From assembly GCA_001306305.2 (NCBI GenBank), contig CP155577.1:2897501-2961500 (forward strand): 64,000 nt of DNA, written 5' to 3'. Shown piece by piece: positions 45,848 through 54,007 of the stretch. The notes beneath the pieces were generated by a model. The model saw only the letters and a list, made by a program, of their open reading frames with translations, did not search any database and had not been told where the DNA came from. The position numbers and the translations under genes were made by a program. Origin of the DNA: Citromicrobium bathyomarinum (GTDB lineage Bacteria > Pseudomonadota > Alphaproteobacteria > Sphingomonadales > Sphingomonadaceae). Each line of letters opens with the position of its first letter. Within the stretch, counting starts at the first letter, position 1.

Positions 45848-46444
45848 TCAGGCGATCCGCGCCAGCCGCTCCAGCAGCCGACCGCGCGCGGCCATAGCAT
45901 CGCCATGCCGCTCGGCAAGCAGGTAGCGCTCCAGCGCGGGGCCGAGCGCACCCAGCGCGGCGAGCGTTTGCGGCAGATCGCCCGCCTCGGGCTTCATCCC
46001 GCCATAGCCAAGCTCGCGCAGCAGCAGCACCTCGTAGGAGAGCAGCGCGGGCGCCCAGCCGCGTGCGGAGGGCGCATGGCAGATCGCATCGAGCAATCCG
46101 CCCAGCGCATCGTAGAGGCTGGGATAGGGATTGCGCTCGGGCAGGGTCGAGGCGGTCAGCGCCGTGACCCACAAAATCGCAGCGGCGGGCAGCGGCTCGT
46201 TCAGCCACGGCGCGCGGCTTGCCACCAGCTCGACCTTGCCGAAGGGCAGCTGGCTGGCCGAGCGCGCGCGGATATCCGCCTCCACGGAGTTGCCCGGGAT
46301 CACCACGGGCCGCAGCCGCCGCCCCTGCCCGCCCGCGACATAGGCCGCGACCATCCCGGCCTCGTGCGTCAGCATGCGCGCGATGACCGCATTCTCGCCA
46401 TGCGGGCGCGCGGCGAGAACGATCGCGGGGGCCTTCAGCTGCAT
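45848..46444 (-). CDS. recO: DNA repair protein RecO, short form
   Basis: A 198-aa protein. The N-terminal OB fold (LKAPAIVLAARPHGENAVIAR, YVAGGQGRRLRPVVIPGN) and the helical part (LPERNPYPSLYDALGGLL, YEVLLLRELGYGG) match RecO, which loads RecA with RecR and anneals strands. It is about 40 residues shorter than E. coli RecO and has only one cysteine, so the C-terminal zinc-binding cysteine set is missing. It is 28 nt upstream of the GT2 gene on the same strand. The start MQLKAPAIV is normal for sphingomonads as I recall. Confidence 0.88.
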   Translation of the reverse strand: MQLKAPAIVLAARPHGENAVIARMLTHEAGMVAAYVAGGQGRRLRPVVIPGNSVEADIRARSASQLPFGKVELVASRAPWLNEPLPAAAILWVTALTASTLPERNPYPSLYDALGGLLDAICHAPSARGWAPALLSYEVLLLRELGYGGMKPEAGDLPQTLAALGALGPALERYLLAERHGDAMAARGRLLERLARIA

Positions 46445-46566
46445 GGATTACTGGCGTCCCTGCTGCGGCGGATTCGTGGTTGGATGGAGCGAGCGCCGAG
46501 CATCGGTGCGGACTAGCGGGTCGCTGCCGGTTTGGCGAGATTGTGCTGGCCTGAAGGTGGGTTGGG

Positions 46567-46584
46567 CCCCTGCCTGCGCAGGGG
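46567..46584. repeat. REP-like hairpin CCCCTGCctGCGCAGGGG
   Basis: CCCCTGCCTGCGCAGGGG, followed by CGACGA, in the gap between recO and the small conserved gene. This is a recurrent extragenic palindrome in alphaproteobacteria. Only one copy of this type was seen in the window. Confidence 0.6.
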
Positions 46585-46605
46585 CGACGATCTGTTACGC
46601 GAAGC

Positions 46606-46842
46606 CTACCCCGCCATCGCCTCCTTCGACGCCTTGACCGCCATCGAGCGCGGGCGGGCCATCGACCAGTTGGCCTGCATGCGCACCTCCGGATTGGGCG
46701 CGCACCAGATTTCTCCGGTGGCGTCGATCGCGGTCACCCACAGCAGGTTGTGTTCCTGCCCGTAGTCGATGACGCCCAGCGCATAGCCGTCTCCCTTGCC
46801 CAGGACATGGAGCGGGATCGGGGGATCGAGTTGTGTGAACAT
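46606..46842 (-). CDS. Small conserved hypothetical protein
   Basis: A 78-aa protein without signal peptide or membrane helix. It contains MFTQLDPPIPLHVLGKGDG, YALGVIDYGQEHNLLWV and GEIWCAPNPEVRMQANWSM, a compact beta-rich pattern I associate with unnamed sphingomonad proteins. The start at 46842 is preferred over an upstream Cys/Arg-rich stretch. It lies between ubiK and recO. No function can be given. Confidence 0.65.
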   Translation of the reverse strand: MFTQLDPPIPLHVLGKGDGYALGVIDYGQEHNLLWVTAIDATGEIWCAPNPEVRMQANWSMARPRSMAVKASKEAMAG

Positions 46843-46954
46843 GGCGCGACAACCTCTCTTGCAGCGAGAGAACGCGCGCGAGGGCCGGGCGCACCCGATC
46901 CAACATTTCATAAATTTCGATGCAAAAGCGGTGGCTTACCGCCAGCGGGCGGAG

Positions 46955-47200
46955 TTACTTGCCCTTGCCTTCCAGCGCATCGAGCCGCTTTGCCAGCGCC
47001 TCGTTCTCTTCGCGGGCCTTGGCGGCCATCGCCTTGACCGCCTCGAACTCCTCGCGGCTGACGAAGTCGAGCCCGCCGACCGTTTCCTTGATCCGCTCGC
47101 GCGCGCTCTGCTGCGCCTCGCGGGTCATCCCGGCAAAGGTGCCCGCGGCACCGTTCACCAGCTTCACGAAATCGGCGATCATGGGGTTCTGGCTCTGCAT
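46955..47200 (-). CDS. ubiK: UbiK-family accessory factor (BMFP)
   Basis: An 81-aa protein: an amphipathic N-terminal helix (PMIADFVKLVNGAAGTFAGM) and a C-terminal coiled coil (SREEFEAVKAMAAKAREENEALAKRL, seen in part), the BMFP/UbiK layout. UbiK helps the aerobic ubiquinone biosynthesis complex; members also fuse membranes in vitro. It ends LDALEGKGK. It lies between tspO and the small hypothetical gene. Confidence 0.88.
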   Translation of the reverse strand: MQSQNPMIADFVKLVNGAAGTFAGMTREAQQSARERIKETVGGLDFVSREEFEAVKAMAAKAREENEALAKRLDALEGKGK

Positions 47201-47256
47201 GGGGCGAGAGATGGCGCGTGGGCTCCGGTTTGTCCAGAGCCCCGCGCGCTCCGCCG

Positions 47257-47811
47257 TTAAAGATCGATCCGCTGGATCGCGCCGGTCGTGTCGGCTCCGT
47301 CGGCTTGGGGGTTGAGCTCACGTATCTCGTAATTGAGATACGCGGCGAAGCAGACCCAGGCGAGATAGGGCACCAGCAGCAGCGCCGCGATCTTCCGTAC
47401 GCGCAGGAACAGGATCATCGTGATCAGGATCATCACCGCCATCGCGACGATCACGATCAGCGCATAGGTGATCTCGTGCTGGCCGAAGAACAGCGGGGTC
47501 CACGCGAGGTTGAGCGCGAACTGGACGATGAAGGCGGCGATCGCAATGCCCCGGCCCTTGGCGCCCCAGGCGGAGCAGACCAGCGCGAAGGCAAGGCCCA
47601 TCATCACGTAAAGGATGCCCCACACGATCGGGAACAACGATGCATCGGGATAGAAATCGGGCTTGGCCAACGCGGCGAACCAAGGATCGCCCTCCCCCGT
47701 TCCAGCCAGCTGGCCCGAAAGGAAGCCAAGCAAAACAATGGCAGGAACGCAGAACAGCGCCCAGCGGATAAAGCTAGCGCGCAGCTGCGCGCGTGAGGCC
47801 AGCGTGGTCAT
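47257..47811 (-). CDS. tspO: TspO/MBR-family tryptophan-rich sensory protein
   Basis: A 184-aa membrane protein with five helices. Signature residues are seen in PDFYPDASLFPIVWGILYVMMG (P..W..LY pattern), ALNLAWTPLFFGQH and PYLAWVCFAAYLNYEI. TspO binds porphyrins and in photosynthetic alphaproteobacteria tunes tetrapyrrole and photosystem genes by oxygen level. The start at 47811 has GGAGG four bases upstream. A TATAAT lies upstream (near 47890), but with no fitting -35. Confidence 0.92.
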   Translation of the reverse strand: MTTLASRAQLRASFIRWALFCVPAIVLLGFLSGQLAGTGEGDPWFAALAKPDFYPDASLFPIVWGILYVMMGLAFALVCSAWGAKGRGIAIAAFIVQFALNLAWTPLFFGQHEITYALIVIVAMAVMILITMILFLRVRKIAALLLVPYLAWVCFAAYLNYEIRELNPQADGADTTGAIQRIDL

Positions 47812-47919
47812 CAAACCTCCAAACGGGGAATATCTGCGATTCGCCTTGCCGGGCGTATACCTTAACAACAAGCAAGTTGCAGACATTATACCGAATTGGC
47901 ACGCGGGCCGCGTTTACCA

Positions 47920-48657
47920 TTAACCGCGCGATGCGCTGATCAGGAATTCGACATTGCCCTTGGGCCCGGTGATCGGGCTTTCGACGATTCCCTGCACCTG
48001 CCAGCCGCTCGATTCGAGCCACGCGCGCGCCTCGTCGCACACCCGCGCATGCAGCGCCGGGTCGCGCACCACACCGCCCTTGCCGACTTCCTCGCGCCCG
48101 ACCTCGAATTGCGGTTTGATGAGGGAGACGAGACGGCATTGCGGGGCGGCGAGTTCCAGCGGGCGTTCCAGCACCTTGGCCATGCCGATGAAGCTGGCAT
48201 CGCACACCACCCAGTTGCAGAGGGCATCGATCTGTTCGGGGGTGAGGATGCGCGCGCTGGTCTGTTCGAGCACGGTCACGCGCTCGTCCTGCCGCAGCTT
48301 CCACGCGAGCTGGTTGGTCCCGCTGTCGACCGCGAACACGCGCGCCGCGCCGCGTTGCAGCAGCACGTCGGTAAACCCGCCGGTCGAGCTGCCGATATCC
48401 ATTGCAACCGCGCCGGTCGGGTCGAGATCGAATGCGTCGAGCGCGTGGGCCAGCTTCATCCCGCCCCGGCTGACCCATGGATGATCGCGCCCGCGCACCT
48501 CCAGCTCGGCATCCTCGGCGAGTGGCTGGCCGGGCTTGGCGATCTTGGTCTCGCCTGCAAACACCACGCCCGCCATCACCAGCGCCTGCGCCCGCGCGCG
48601 GCTCTCCGCGAGGCCGCGGGACACCAGCAGCTGATCGACACGCATCTTCTTCGCCAT
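47920..48657 (-). CDS. tlyA: TlyA-family rRNA 2'-O-methyltransferase
   Basis: A 245-aa protein. Residues 1-60 are an S4 RNA-binding domain (MRVDQLLVSRGLAESRARAQ, VFAGETKIAKPG), followed by an FtsJ-type methyltransferase with the SAM motif DIGSSTGGFTDVLLQRGA and the tetrad area (WVCDASFIG, KPQFEVGREEVGKGGVV). It should methylate cytidines in 16S/23S rRNA as TlyA does in mycobacteria. The start at 48657 is the family start. It is divergent from the lipoprotein gene. Confidence 0.93.
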   Translation of the reverse strand: MAKKMRVDQLLVSRGLAESRARAQALVMAGVVFAGETKIAKPGQPLAEDAELEVRGRDHPWVSRGGMKLAHALDAFDLDPTGAVAMDIGSSTGGFTDVLLQRGAARVFAVDSGTNQLAWKLRQDERVTVLEQTSARILTPEQIDALCNWVVCDASFIGMAKVLERPLELAAPQCRLVSLIKPQFEVGREEVGKGGVVRDPALHARVCDEARAWLESSGWQVQGIVESPITGPKGNVEFLISASRG

Positions 48658-48710
48658 GGCGGGCGTGATAATCATGGACCCGTCCGGCGTCCAAGCGCAT
48701 TATCAGGGGC

Positions 48711-49265
48711 ATGAGCAAACCCCGCGTCTTTTCCCCCGCCCGTATCGCCCTGGCCCTCTCGCTGCTGGCGGTGACCTGCTGCCAGACGCCAGAGCCTCCG
48801 CCACCCGCGCCGGTACCCGCTCCGCCGCCGCCCCCGGCTCCCACGCCGCAGCCCGTCCCGCCGCCGGCGGAGAACTGGATCGACCGCCCGCAGACGCCGG
48901 GCGACTGGAGCTATCTGGTCGAGCCTGGCGAAACGCTGGCAATCTTCGGCACGCCCGGCGCGACCAAGCTGGCCATCGTGTGCGAGGTCGCCACCCGCAA
49001 GATCGGCATCGTGCGCGCGACGTCGGCTGCCAAGCAGGGCGAGGTCGCGATGCGGATCAGCACCGAGACAGCCTCGCGCCCGATGATGGCGAAGCCCGCC
49101 TCGGGCTCGCCTGCACGGGTGCTGACGACGCTGGACGCGCGCGACCCGCTGCTCGACGCGATGGCGATCACGCGCGGGCGTTTCGCGGTGGAAGTGGAAG
49201 GCGAGCCCGGCCTCTACGTGCCCGCCTGGGCAGAAGTGACGCGGGTGATCGAGGATTGCCGCTAG
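48711..49265 (+). CDS. Proline-rich putative lipoprotein
   Basis: A 184-aa protein. A signal peptide ends near LLAVTCCQ, a possible but poor lipobox; a Pro-rich stretch (PPPPAPVPAPPPPPAPTPQP) covers about residues 28-52. The C-terminal 130 residues form a compact domain (ENWIDRPQTPGDWSYLVEPG, ending WAEVTRVIEDCR) with no family recognised. It is probably an envelope protein whose Pro-rich linker spans peptidoglycan. Only 53 nt separate it from divergent tlyA. Confidence 0.75.
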   Translation: MSKPRVFSPARIALALSLLAVTCCQTPEPPPPAPVPAPPPPPAPTPQPVPPPAENWIDRPQTPGDWSYLVEPGETLAIFGTPGATKLAIVCEVATRKIGIVRATSAAKQGEVAMRISTETASRPMMAKPASGSPARVLTTLDARDPLLDAMAITRGRFAVEVEGEPGLYVPAWAEVTRVIEDCR

Positions 49266-49500
49266 GCGCACTGCGCTGCTGGCGAAGAACCGTCGATTTG
49301 GGCAAGGTGAGACAAGCCGGCCCGGCGCGGTTTACGCCGCGTCGCCGCTGTTTTCGCGAGCGTGCAAGTATGACGGGGAAAAACATATTTACAAGGCTTG
49401 TGCTGGCGAATCGCATGACTCAAAAAGGTGCTTGAGGGCGACGGCCCACGTCGCTTCTCGGCCCCCGGTGATACGGTGCGGGTCTTGGCTTACAAGCGCG
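49266..49500. other. Intergenic region before the small transcript
   Basis: About 235 nt without a gene. It includes a GCGCGG-TTTA-CGCCGC hairpin and A/T-rich sequence around 49375-49400; a promoter for the following 18-codon transcript must lie here, but no clear -35/-10 pair is seen. Confidence 0.45.
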
Positions 49501-49515
49501 AAAGGAGGTGATCCG
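49501..49515 (+). promoter_or_regulatory. Maximal Shine-Dalgarno sequence
   Basis: AAAGGAGGTGATCC is complementary over 14 bases to the conserved 3' end of 16S rRNA (GGATCACCTCCTTT). It directly precedes the ATG at 49516, with the ATG one base after its end, and is much longer than any other ribosome binding site in the window. Confidence 0.9.
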
Positions 49516-49572
49516 ATGTCTCATGGTTCAGCAGAGAGGTCGGCAAGTTTCCGCGCGGAGCACTATCGGTAA
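49516..49572 (+). CDS. 18-aa peptide under a maximal Shine-Dalgarno, unknown
   Basis: An 18-codon frame, MSHGSAERSASFRAEHYR, ending TAA, directly after AAAGGAGGTGATCCG. The peptide is basic and hydrophilic with no Leu, Ile or Val codons, so it does not read as a leader of the ilvE gene downstream. It is followed by a hairpin (49599-49618) and a strong terminator (49627-49664), so it is a self-contained transcript of about 170 nt or more. It could be a real micropeptide, a leader, or a non-coding RNA whose rRNA-complementary stretch is the active part. Nothing of this kind was recognised with certainty. Confidence 0.55.
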   Translation: MSHGSAERSASFRAEHYR

Positions 49573-49598
49573 AGTCGCATACCCTTAGAGGCTTCGTG

Positions 49599-49618
49599 AG
49601 CGGCACTTCCTGGCCGCT
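49599..49618 (+). other. Internal hairpin of the small transcript
   Basis: AGCGGC-ACTTCCTG-GCCGCT, six pairs with an eight-base loop, between the 18-codon frame and the terminator. Confidence 0.6.
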
Positions 49619-49626
49619 GACCATGA

Positions 49627-49664
49627 AAGGGCAGTCTCTCCGACGGGCAGAGGCTGCCCTTTTC
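49627..49664 (+). terminator. Strong rho-independent terminator of the small transcript
   Basis: AAAGGGCAG and CTGCCCTTT form nine pairs, extended inward by TCTCT/AGAGG-type pairs to about 14, with a nine-base loop and a TTTT end. It separates the 18-codon transcript from ilvE. Confidence 0.88.
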
Positions 49665-49785
49665 ATTTGCTGCAGGCGCGTAACTTATGAAAAGTTTTTT
49701 GCCTCAATCGTGAAATTTTTTGCAAAACCCCTTGCCCCGGGCGGTGCACGCGCATAACCGCCTCGGCCAAGGAGATATGAGCCCT

Positions 49786-50901
49786 ATGGCCGACGCGCCG
49801 ATGACCGATTTCGCCCACCTGCCCCACCCCGCCCCCGTCCCGTCCGAGACGCGCGACGAGGCATTGGCGGACCCCGGATTCGGGTCGATCTTCACCGATC
49901 ACATGGTGACGATTGCCTTCGACGCCGCCCGGGTAGAGCGCGGCGAGGATGGCTGGCACGATGCGAAGCTGTGCCCGCGCGAACCGATCCCGCTCGATCC
50001 CGCCGCCGCCGTGCTGCACTATGCTCAGGAAATCTTCGAAGGCATGAAGGCCTACCGCTGGGAGGATGATTCCGTCGCGCTGTTCCGGCCCGAACAGAAC
50101 GCGCGCCGCCTCAACGCCAGCGCGCGCCGGATGGCGATGCCCGAACTGCCCGAGGAACTGTTCCTCGAATCGATCCGCCAGCTGGTCGCCAAGGACCGCG
50201 ACTGGATGCCGACGGTCGAAGGCGGATCGCTCTACCTGCGGCCCTTCATGTTCGCGACCGAAGCCTTCCTCGGCGTGCGCCCGGCGCGCGAATATCTCTA
50301 CTGCCTGATCGCCAGCCCGGTGGGCAGCTATTTCAAGTCGGGCGTGAAGCCGGTCGACGTGTGGGTCAGCCGCGATCACACGCGCGCGGCCCCCGGCGGC
50401 ACCGGTGCGGCAAAGACCGGTGGCAACTACGCCGCCAGCCTCGTGCCGCTGGCCGAGGGGACGAAGCAGGGCTGCCAGCAGACCGTCTTCCTCGATGCAG
50501 TCGAGAAGAAATGGATCGAGGAACTGGGCGGGATGAACCTGTTCTTCGTGTTCAAGGATGGCAGTGCGATCACCCCGCCGCTGACCGGCACGATCCTGCC
50601 CGGCATCACCCGCGACAGCCTGATCCAGATGCTACGCGACGAAGGCCTGCAGGTGCGTGAGGAGCCCTATTCGATCGACCAGTGGCACGCCGATGCGGCC
50701 AAGGGCGACCTGATCGAGACCTTCGCCTGCGGCACCGCCGCGGTCGTCACCCCGGTGGGCAGCGTCAACGGGCCCGACGGCACATTCACCATCGGCACCG
50801 GAGGCACCGGCCAGCTGACGCAGAAGATGCGCGACCGTCTGGTCGGCGTGCAGATGGGCACCGCGCCCGATCCGCATGGCTGGGTGATGAAGCTGGACTG
50901 A
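49786..50901 (+). CDS. ilvE: Branched-chain amino acid aminotransferase
   Basis: A 371-aa PLP class IV aminotransferase, the last step of Ile, Leu and Val synthesis. LHYAQEIFEGMKAYR near the N-terminus, the PLP lysine in GTGAAKTGGNYAAS, and the C-terminal ETFACGTAAVVTPVGSV are all typical of the long (BCAT2-like) form of about 360 aa. Three ATG codons are possible: 49777, 49786 and 49801. AAGGAG at 49769-49774 suits 49786 (11 nt). A possible TTGCCC...ATAACC promoter lies just upstream, after the terminator of the small transcript. Confidence 0.93.
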   Translation: MADAPMTDFAHLPHPAPVPSETRDEALADPGFGSIFTDHMVTIAFDAARVERGEDGWHDAKLCPREPIPLDPAAAVLHYAQEIFEGMKAYRWEDDSVALFRPEQNARRLNASARRMAMPELPEELFLESIRQLVAKDRDWMPTVEGGSLYLRPFMFATEAFLGVRPAREYLYCLIASPVGSYFKSGVKPVDVWVSRDHTRAAPGGTGAAKTGGNYAASLVPLAEGTKQGCQQTVFLDAVEKKWIEELGGMNLFFVFKDGSAITPPLTGTILPGITRDSLIQMLRDEGLQVREEPYSIDQWHADAAKGDLIETFACGTAAVVTPVGSVNGPDGTFTIGTGGTGQLTQKMRDRLVGVQMGTAPDPHGWVMKLD

Positions 50902-50919
50902 GGTCGTGCGCCCGTCACA

Positions 50920-51678
50920 ATGCCGATGCATGGTGAAACGGTGAAGTCGCTCGCTCCTCTTTGCACACTTGCTGCACTCTCGTGCACGATAGCAGCCACT
51001 TCACCGGTGCATGCGCAGGAGACGCCGCCGCTCGAAACCGAGGGCCCCACTCTGTACGAGATTGGGCAGACGGTGAAGGCCTTGGCATTCGACGGCAGGC
51101 GCTTTTTCGAATCAGAAGGCGGCTCCAGACCATTTCTTACCGCCTATTATGGTGGCGATGATTACGATTATCCCGTCTATGCATTCGCCCTGAAATACGA
51201 CTGGATTTGCCAAGGGCCGCAGAGCGATCGGACCTGCGCAACCAGGATCGCCGCCCGCATGGTCCGCGCAGCCGAACTCCCCAACGAGCAGCGGCCGCGA
51301 TGGGCAGCAACCGCGCTGCTAGGCGAGCTTCGCCGGCGGGGCGCGTTCAGCCGGGCTTCGATTGCCGAGCATCTGTCCGGCGCAGGCGCACAATGGCTGG
51401 AAGCCGACGTGTCATCGTGCCCGACGGCCCGCCATCTGATCCTCCCCAGACTACGTGCCGATTGGTTCCCGTTCGAAATCACGGACGCGCGTCCCGCTCT
51501 GCCGCCAATGCATGCCGATACCGTAACCGTCGAATATTCGTGGAATGGCGCGACCGCCCGGTACAGCGGACCTGTGGCCGAAGGGTCTCCGGCAGAATGG
51601 GCAAACCAGCTGGTCAGCGCACTCGAACCATGCTGGAAAGCCGCAGAGGCGACAGCACCGTGGAAGGTCGGACGCTAG
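50920..51678 (+). CDS. Exported protein of unknown function
   Basis: A 252-aa protein with a signal peptide (LAPLCTLAALSCTIAATSPVHAQE). The mature part has four or more cysteines (WICQGPQSDRTCATRI, SSCPTARHLI, ALEPCWKA), which may form disulfides in the periplasm, but no recognised domain. It follows ilvE by 18 nt and could be in the same transcript, without an obvious functional link. Its third-position composition is less G/C-biased than ilvE, which may point to later arrival. Confidence 0.65.
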   Translation: MPMHGETVKSLAPLCTLAALSCTIAATSPVHAQETPPLETEGPTLYEIGQTVKALAFDGRRFFESEGGSRPFLTAYYGGDDYDYPVYAFALKYDWICQGPQSDRTCATRIAARMVRAAELPNEQRPRWAATALLGELRRRGAFSRASIAEHLSGAGAQWLEADVSSCPTARHLILPRLRADWFPFEITDARPALPPMHADTVTVEYSWNGATARYSGPVAEGSPAEWANQLVSALEPCWKAAEATAPWKVGR

Positions 51679-51746
51679 ATCAACATTCATGCCTGGCCCG
51701 CATGACCAGACGATTAGGGGAACTGACGCCCCAGGCAGAGGCAGCG

Positions 51747-52985
51747 TTACGCGCGGCTTTCCAAGGTCGGCGGAGGCACCTCGCCCTTTCGGCCCCCTGC
51801 AAGCCGCACAAGGTTTCGCCCCGCCTGCTTCGCTTCGTAGAGTGCGGCATCGGCGCGCTCGATGATTGCGGTGGGCGAGCGATCGGCGCGATTGCGCAGC
51901 GCCACGCCCATGCTGACGGTTACGGACCGGCGGCGGTCGCCGCCGGTTATCGAGCGCTTCGCTATTGCGCTGCGAACCTTGTCTGCCAGAGTCAGCGCCG
52001 CGTGTTCATCCATGTTTTCCAAGACGGCGATGAATTCCTCTCCGCCGAAGCGCGCCACGGTCCGCCCCTCGCCGGAGAGATCTTTCTCCAGAAGCCGGGC
52101 GACCTGCACCAGCGTGCGGTCGCCCGCGATATGACCGTAGGTATCGTTGAACCGCTTGAAGTGATCGACGTCGATCATCACCACCGCCAGCTCCGTGTCG
52201 GCAGCGAGCGAGGTTTCGAAGACGGTATGGAACACGCGCTCCAGGTGGCGGCGGTTGGGCAGACCGGTCAACTCATCCATGTCGGATAACGCCCGCAGTC
52301 GCTCGTTCGCCTCCATCAGCCTGCGCGAGGCGACTTGCGCGCGCAGTGCATAGAGAAAGTTGCGATCTTTCAAATGGGCGGTGCGCAGGGGCAGCAGCAG
52401 GCTCATCGCTCCGCTGGCACTGATGAAACCGACCAGGACGGCGGCCTCCTGCCCAAGCTCCGGGGTCGATGCCCACACGCCCCACAGGACTGCAATCGAC
52501 AACGCGGCCATCAGCGCCAGCCATGGCAACCGCAGCGGAAGAACGACGACCGCCATCGCCAAAAGCAGGCCCGATGCCATCACATATTCCTGCATCTCGC
52601 GAATCGCGACATGCATTCCGAGATAGCCCGCCACGCCGACGAACGCCGGAATTGCAAGAAGCGTGCTCCAGCGCTGCGCTTGCCAGCTGCCATAGAATGC
52701 CGCTGCGATGGCCAGCAGATAGAGCGGAGCGACGAGTCCCAGCCGCAGGGGCAGCGCGGCCTCGAAAACCTGGGGCCCGGCCGCATAGTCGAGCAGCAGG
52801 CACCCGATACACCATATCAGCCCGATGGCGTTGAGAAACGCCAGCTCACGCCGGCGGCGGCCCATCTTGTGCGAATACCACATCTGCCTGAGCGGTTCGG
52901 GCCACGCACGAAAGGGCAGCCCCCTTTCGGCAGCATGCTCGATCTCCTCGTCGAGACTGGCGTGGATTCCCAGTTCAGGTCGCAT
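51747..52985 (-). CDS. Membrane-bound diguanylate cyclase
   Basis: A 412-aa protein. The N-terminal half (about 45-205) has five to six membrane helices; a short coiled coil leads into a GGDEF domain from about residue 235 (DMDELTGLPNRRHLERVF). The active-site motif is RFGGEEFIAVL with GGEEF at 314-318, and metal-binding MIDVDHFKRFNDTYGH is intact, so it should make c-di-GMP. The inhibitory-site RxxD, expected five residues before GGEEF, is not present (RTVA there), so feedback inhibition may be absent. The end overlaps no neighbour. The tandem PilZ protein at 33800 is a possible receptor in the same cell. Confidence 0.93.
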   Translation of the reverse strand: MRPELGIHASLDEEIEHAAERGLPFRAWPEPLRQMWYSHKMGRRRRELAFLNAIGLIWCIGCLLLDYAAGPQVFEAALPLRLGLVAPLYLLAIAAAFYGSWQAQRWSTLLAIPAFVGVAGYLGMHVAIREMQEYVMASGLLLAMAVVVLPLRLPWLALMAALSIAVLWGVWASTPELGQEAAVLVGFISASGAMSLLLPLRTAHLKDRNFLYALRAQVASRRLMEANERLRALSDMDELTGLPNRRHLERVFHTVFETSLAADTELAVVMIDVDHFKRFNDTYGHIAGDRTLVQVARLLEKDLSGEGRTVARFGGEEFIAVLENMDEHAALTLADKVRSAIAKRSITGGDRRRSVTVSMGVALRNRADRSPTAIIERADAALYEAKQAGRNLVRLAGGRKGEVPPPTLESRA

Positions 52986-53026
52986 CGCCCCATTGTAGCG
53001 GGGAACTGGTTAAGGCGTTGTTCGCG

Positions 53027-53914
53027 CTAGAGTCTCGAGCGCACGAGAAACCTTTTCGTGAAGGTCTCGCTGGGCCGCAGGACCAGAATCGACACCCCCG
53101 CCACCGCGATCGCGCCGCCCACGAGCAGGGGAACGCCAACAGGATCGCCCGTCAGCCACGCGCCCAGCGCCACTGTCATCAGCGGATGCAGCAGGGTGAA
53201 AGGCACGACCAGGTTGGCATCGTGATCCTTCAGCGCGTTGAAGTAGATCACATGAGCGTAGACCGACACCACCAGCCCGGCGAAGATCAGGCAGCCGAGC
53301 ACCTGCCAGGGATGCGCTGCGAGCGGCGCGACCAGATCGCGCTCGGTCGCGAGCGAGAAAGGCAGCAGCACCACGAAAGATGCGAGCGCGGACCACGCCT
53401 GCAACGGCTTGCCCCCGACGTCGATCTTCTTGACGTAAACCGAGCCCAGCGCCCCGACGAGGCACGACAGCCCGATCCAGCCGAGCCCGGCCGAACTCTG
53501 AAGGCCCGAGGGGGATGAGATCGCGATCACCACCCCGCCGATCGCCAGCGCAATGCCGACCCCGCGCCGCCAGCCGACATCCTCGCCCAGCAGCACGATC
53601 GCCAGCAGCACGGTCATCGGTGCGCCCGACAGGCTGACGATCCCGGCGGTCGACGGATCGGCATAGGACAGGCCGATCGCGAACAGCGCGAAAGACCCGC
53701 CGCCGATGGCAAGCCCGACGGCAGCGACCAGCGGCCAGTTGCGCGGGAGCGGGCGCAGCAGCTGGAACAGCACCAGCAGGGTCAGCAGTGCGCGCAGCGC
53801 GGCGTAGAACAGCGGCGGCATTCCCAGATCGTCCACCGCGACCTTGCTGACCACCACGTTGAGCGCCCAGAGCAAATTCACGAGGATCAGCAGGAGAATC
53901 GTGCGGGCGGGCAT
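53027..53914 (-). CDS. EamA/DMT-family transporter
   Basis: A 295-aa membrane protein with ten helices made of two EamA repeats (NLLWALNVVVSKVAVDDLG and SAGLGWIGLSCLVGALGSVY begin the two halves). The motif FALFAIGLSYADPSTAGIVS at helix 3-4 is typical. The family exports amino acids or other metabolites; the substrate is not shown. The start at 53914 is preferred, as it sits at the first helix. Confidence 0.85.
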   Translation of the reverse strand: MPARTILLLILVNLLWALNVVVSKVAVDDLGMPPLFYAALRALLTLLVLFQLLRPLPRNWPLVAAVGLAIGGGSFALFAIGLSYADPSTAGIVSLSGAPMTVLLAIVLLGEDVGWRRGVGIALAIGGVVIAISSPSGLQSSAGLGWIGLSCLVGALGSVYVKKIDVGGKPLQAWSALASFVVLLPFSLATERDLVAPLAAHPWQVLGCLIFAGLVVSVYAHVIYFNALKDHDANLVVPFTLLHPLMTVALGAWLTGDPVGVPLLVGGAIAVAGVSILVLRPSETFTKRFLVRSRL

Positions 53915-54007
53915 GGTCGGCGCGTTAGCGGCAGGCAGGGTGCGGGGCAAATCGGCCTACCGCGGCAGGCGCACGCATAGCGGACCACCCGGCAGAGCGT
54001 GGGCGCG

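Noticed and set aside
47880-47900. TATAAT as the tspO promoter
   Set aside because: No -35-like hexamer at 16-18 nt; chance match in an A/T-rich gap cannot be excluded.
49501-49515. Fragment of a 16S rRNA gene on the opposite strand
   Set aside because: Only the last 14 bases match the 16S 3' end; flanking sequence shows no further rRNA similarity.
49516-49572. Classical leader-peptide attenuator for ilvE
   Set aside because: The 18-codon peptide has no Leu, Ile or Val, and the terminator lies 120 nt before ilvE with no visible alternative antiterminator pairing.
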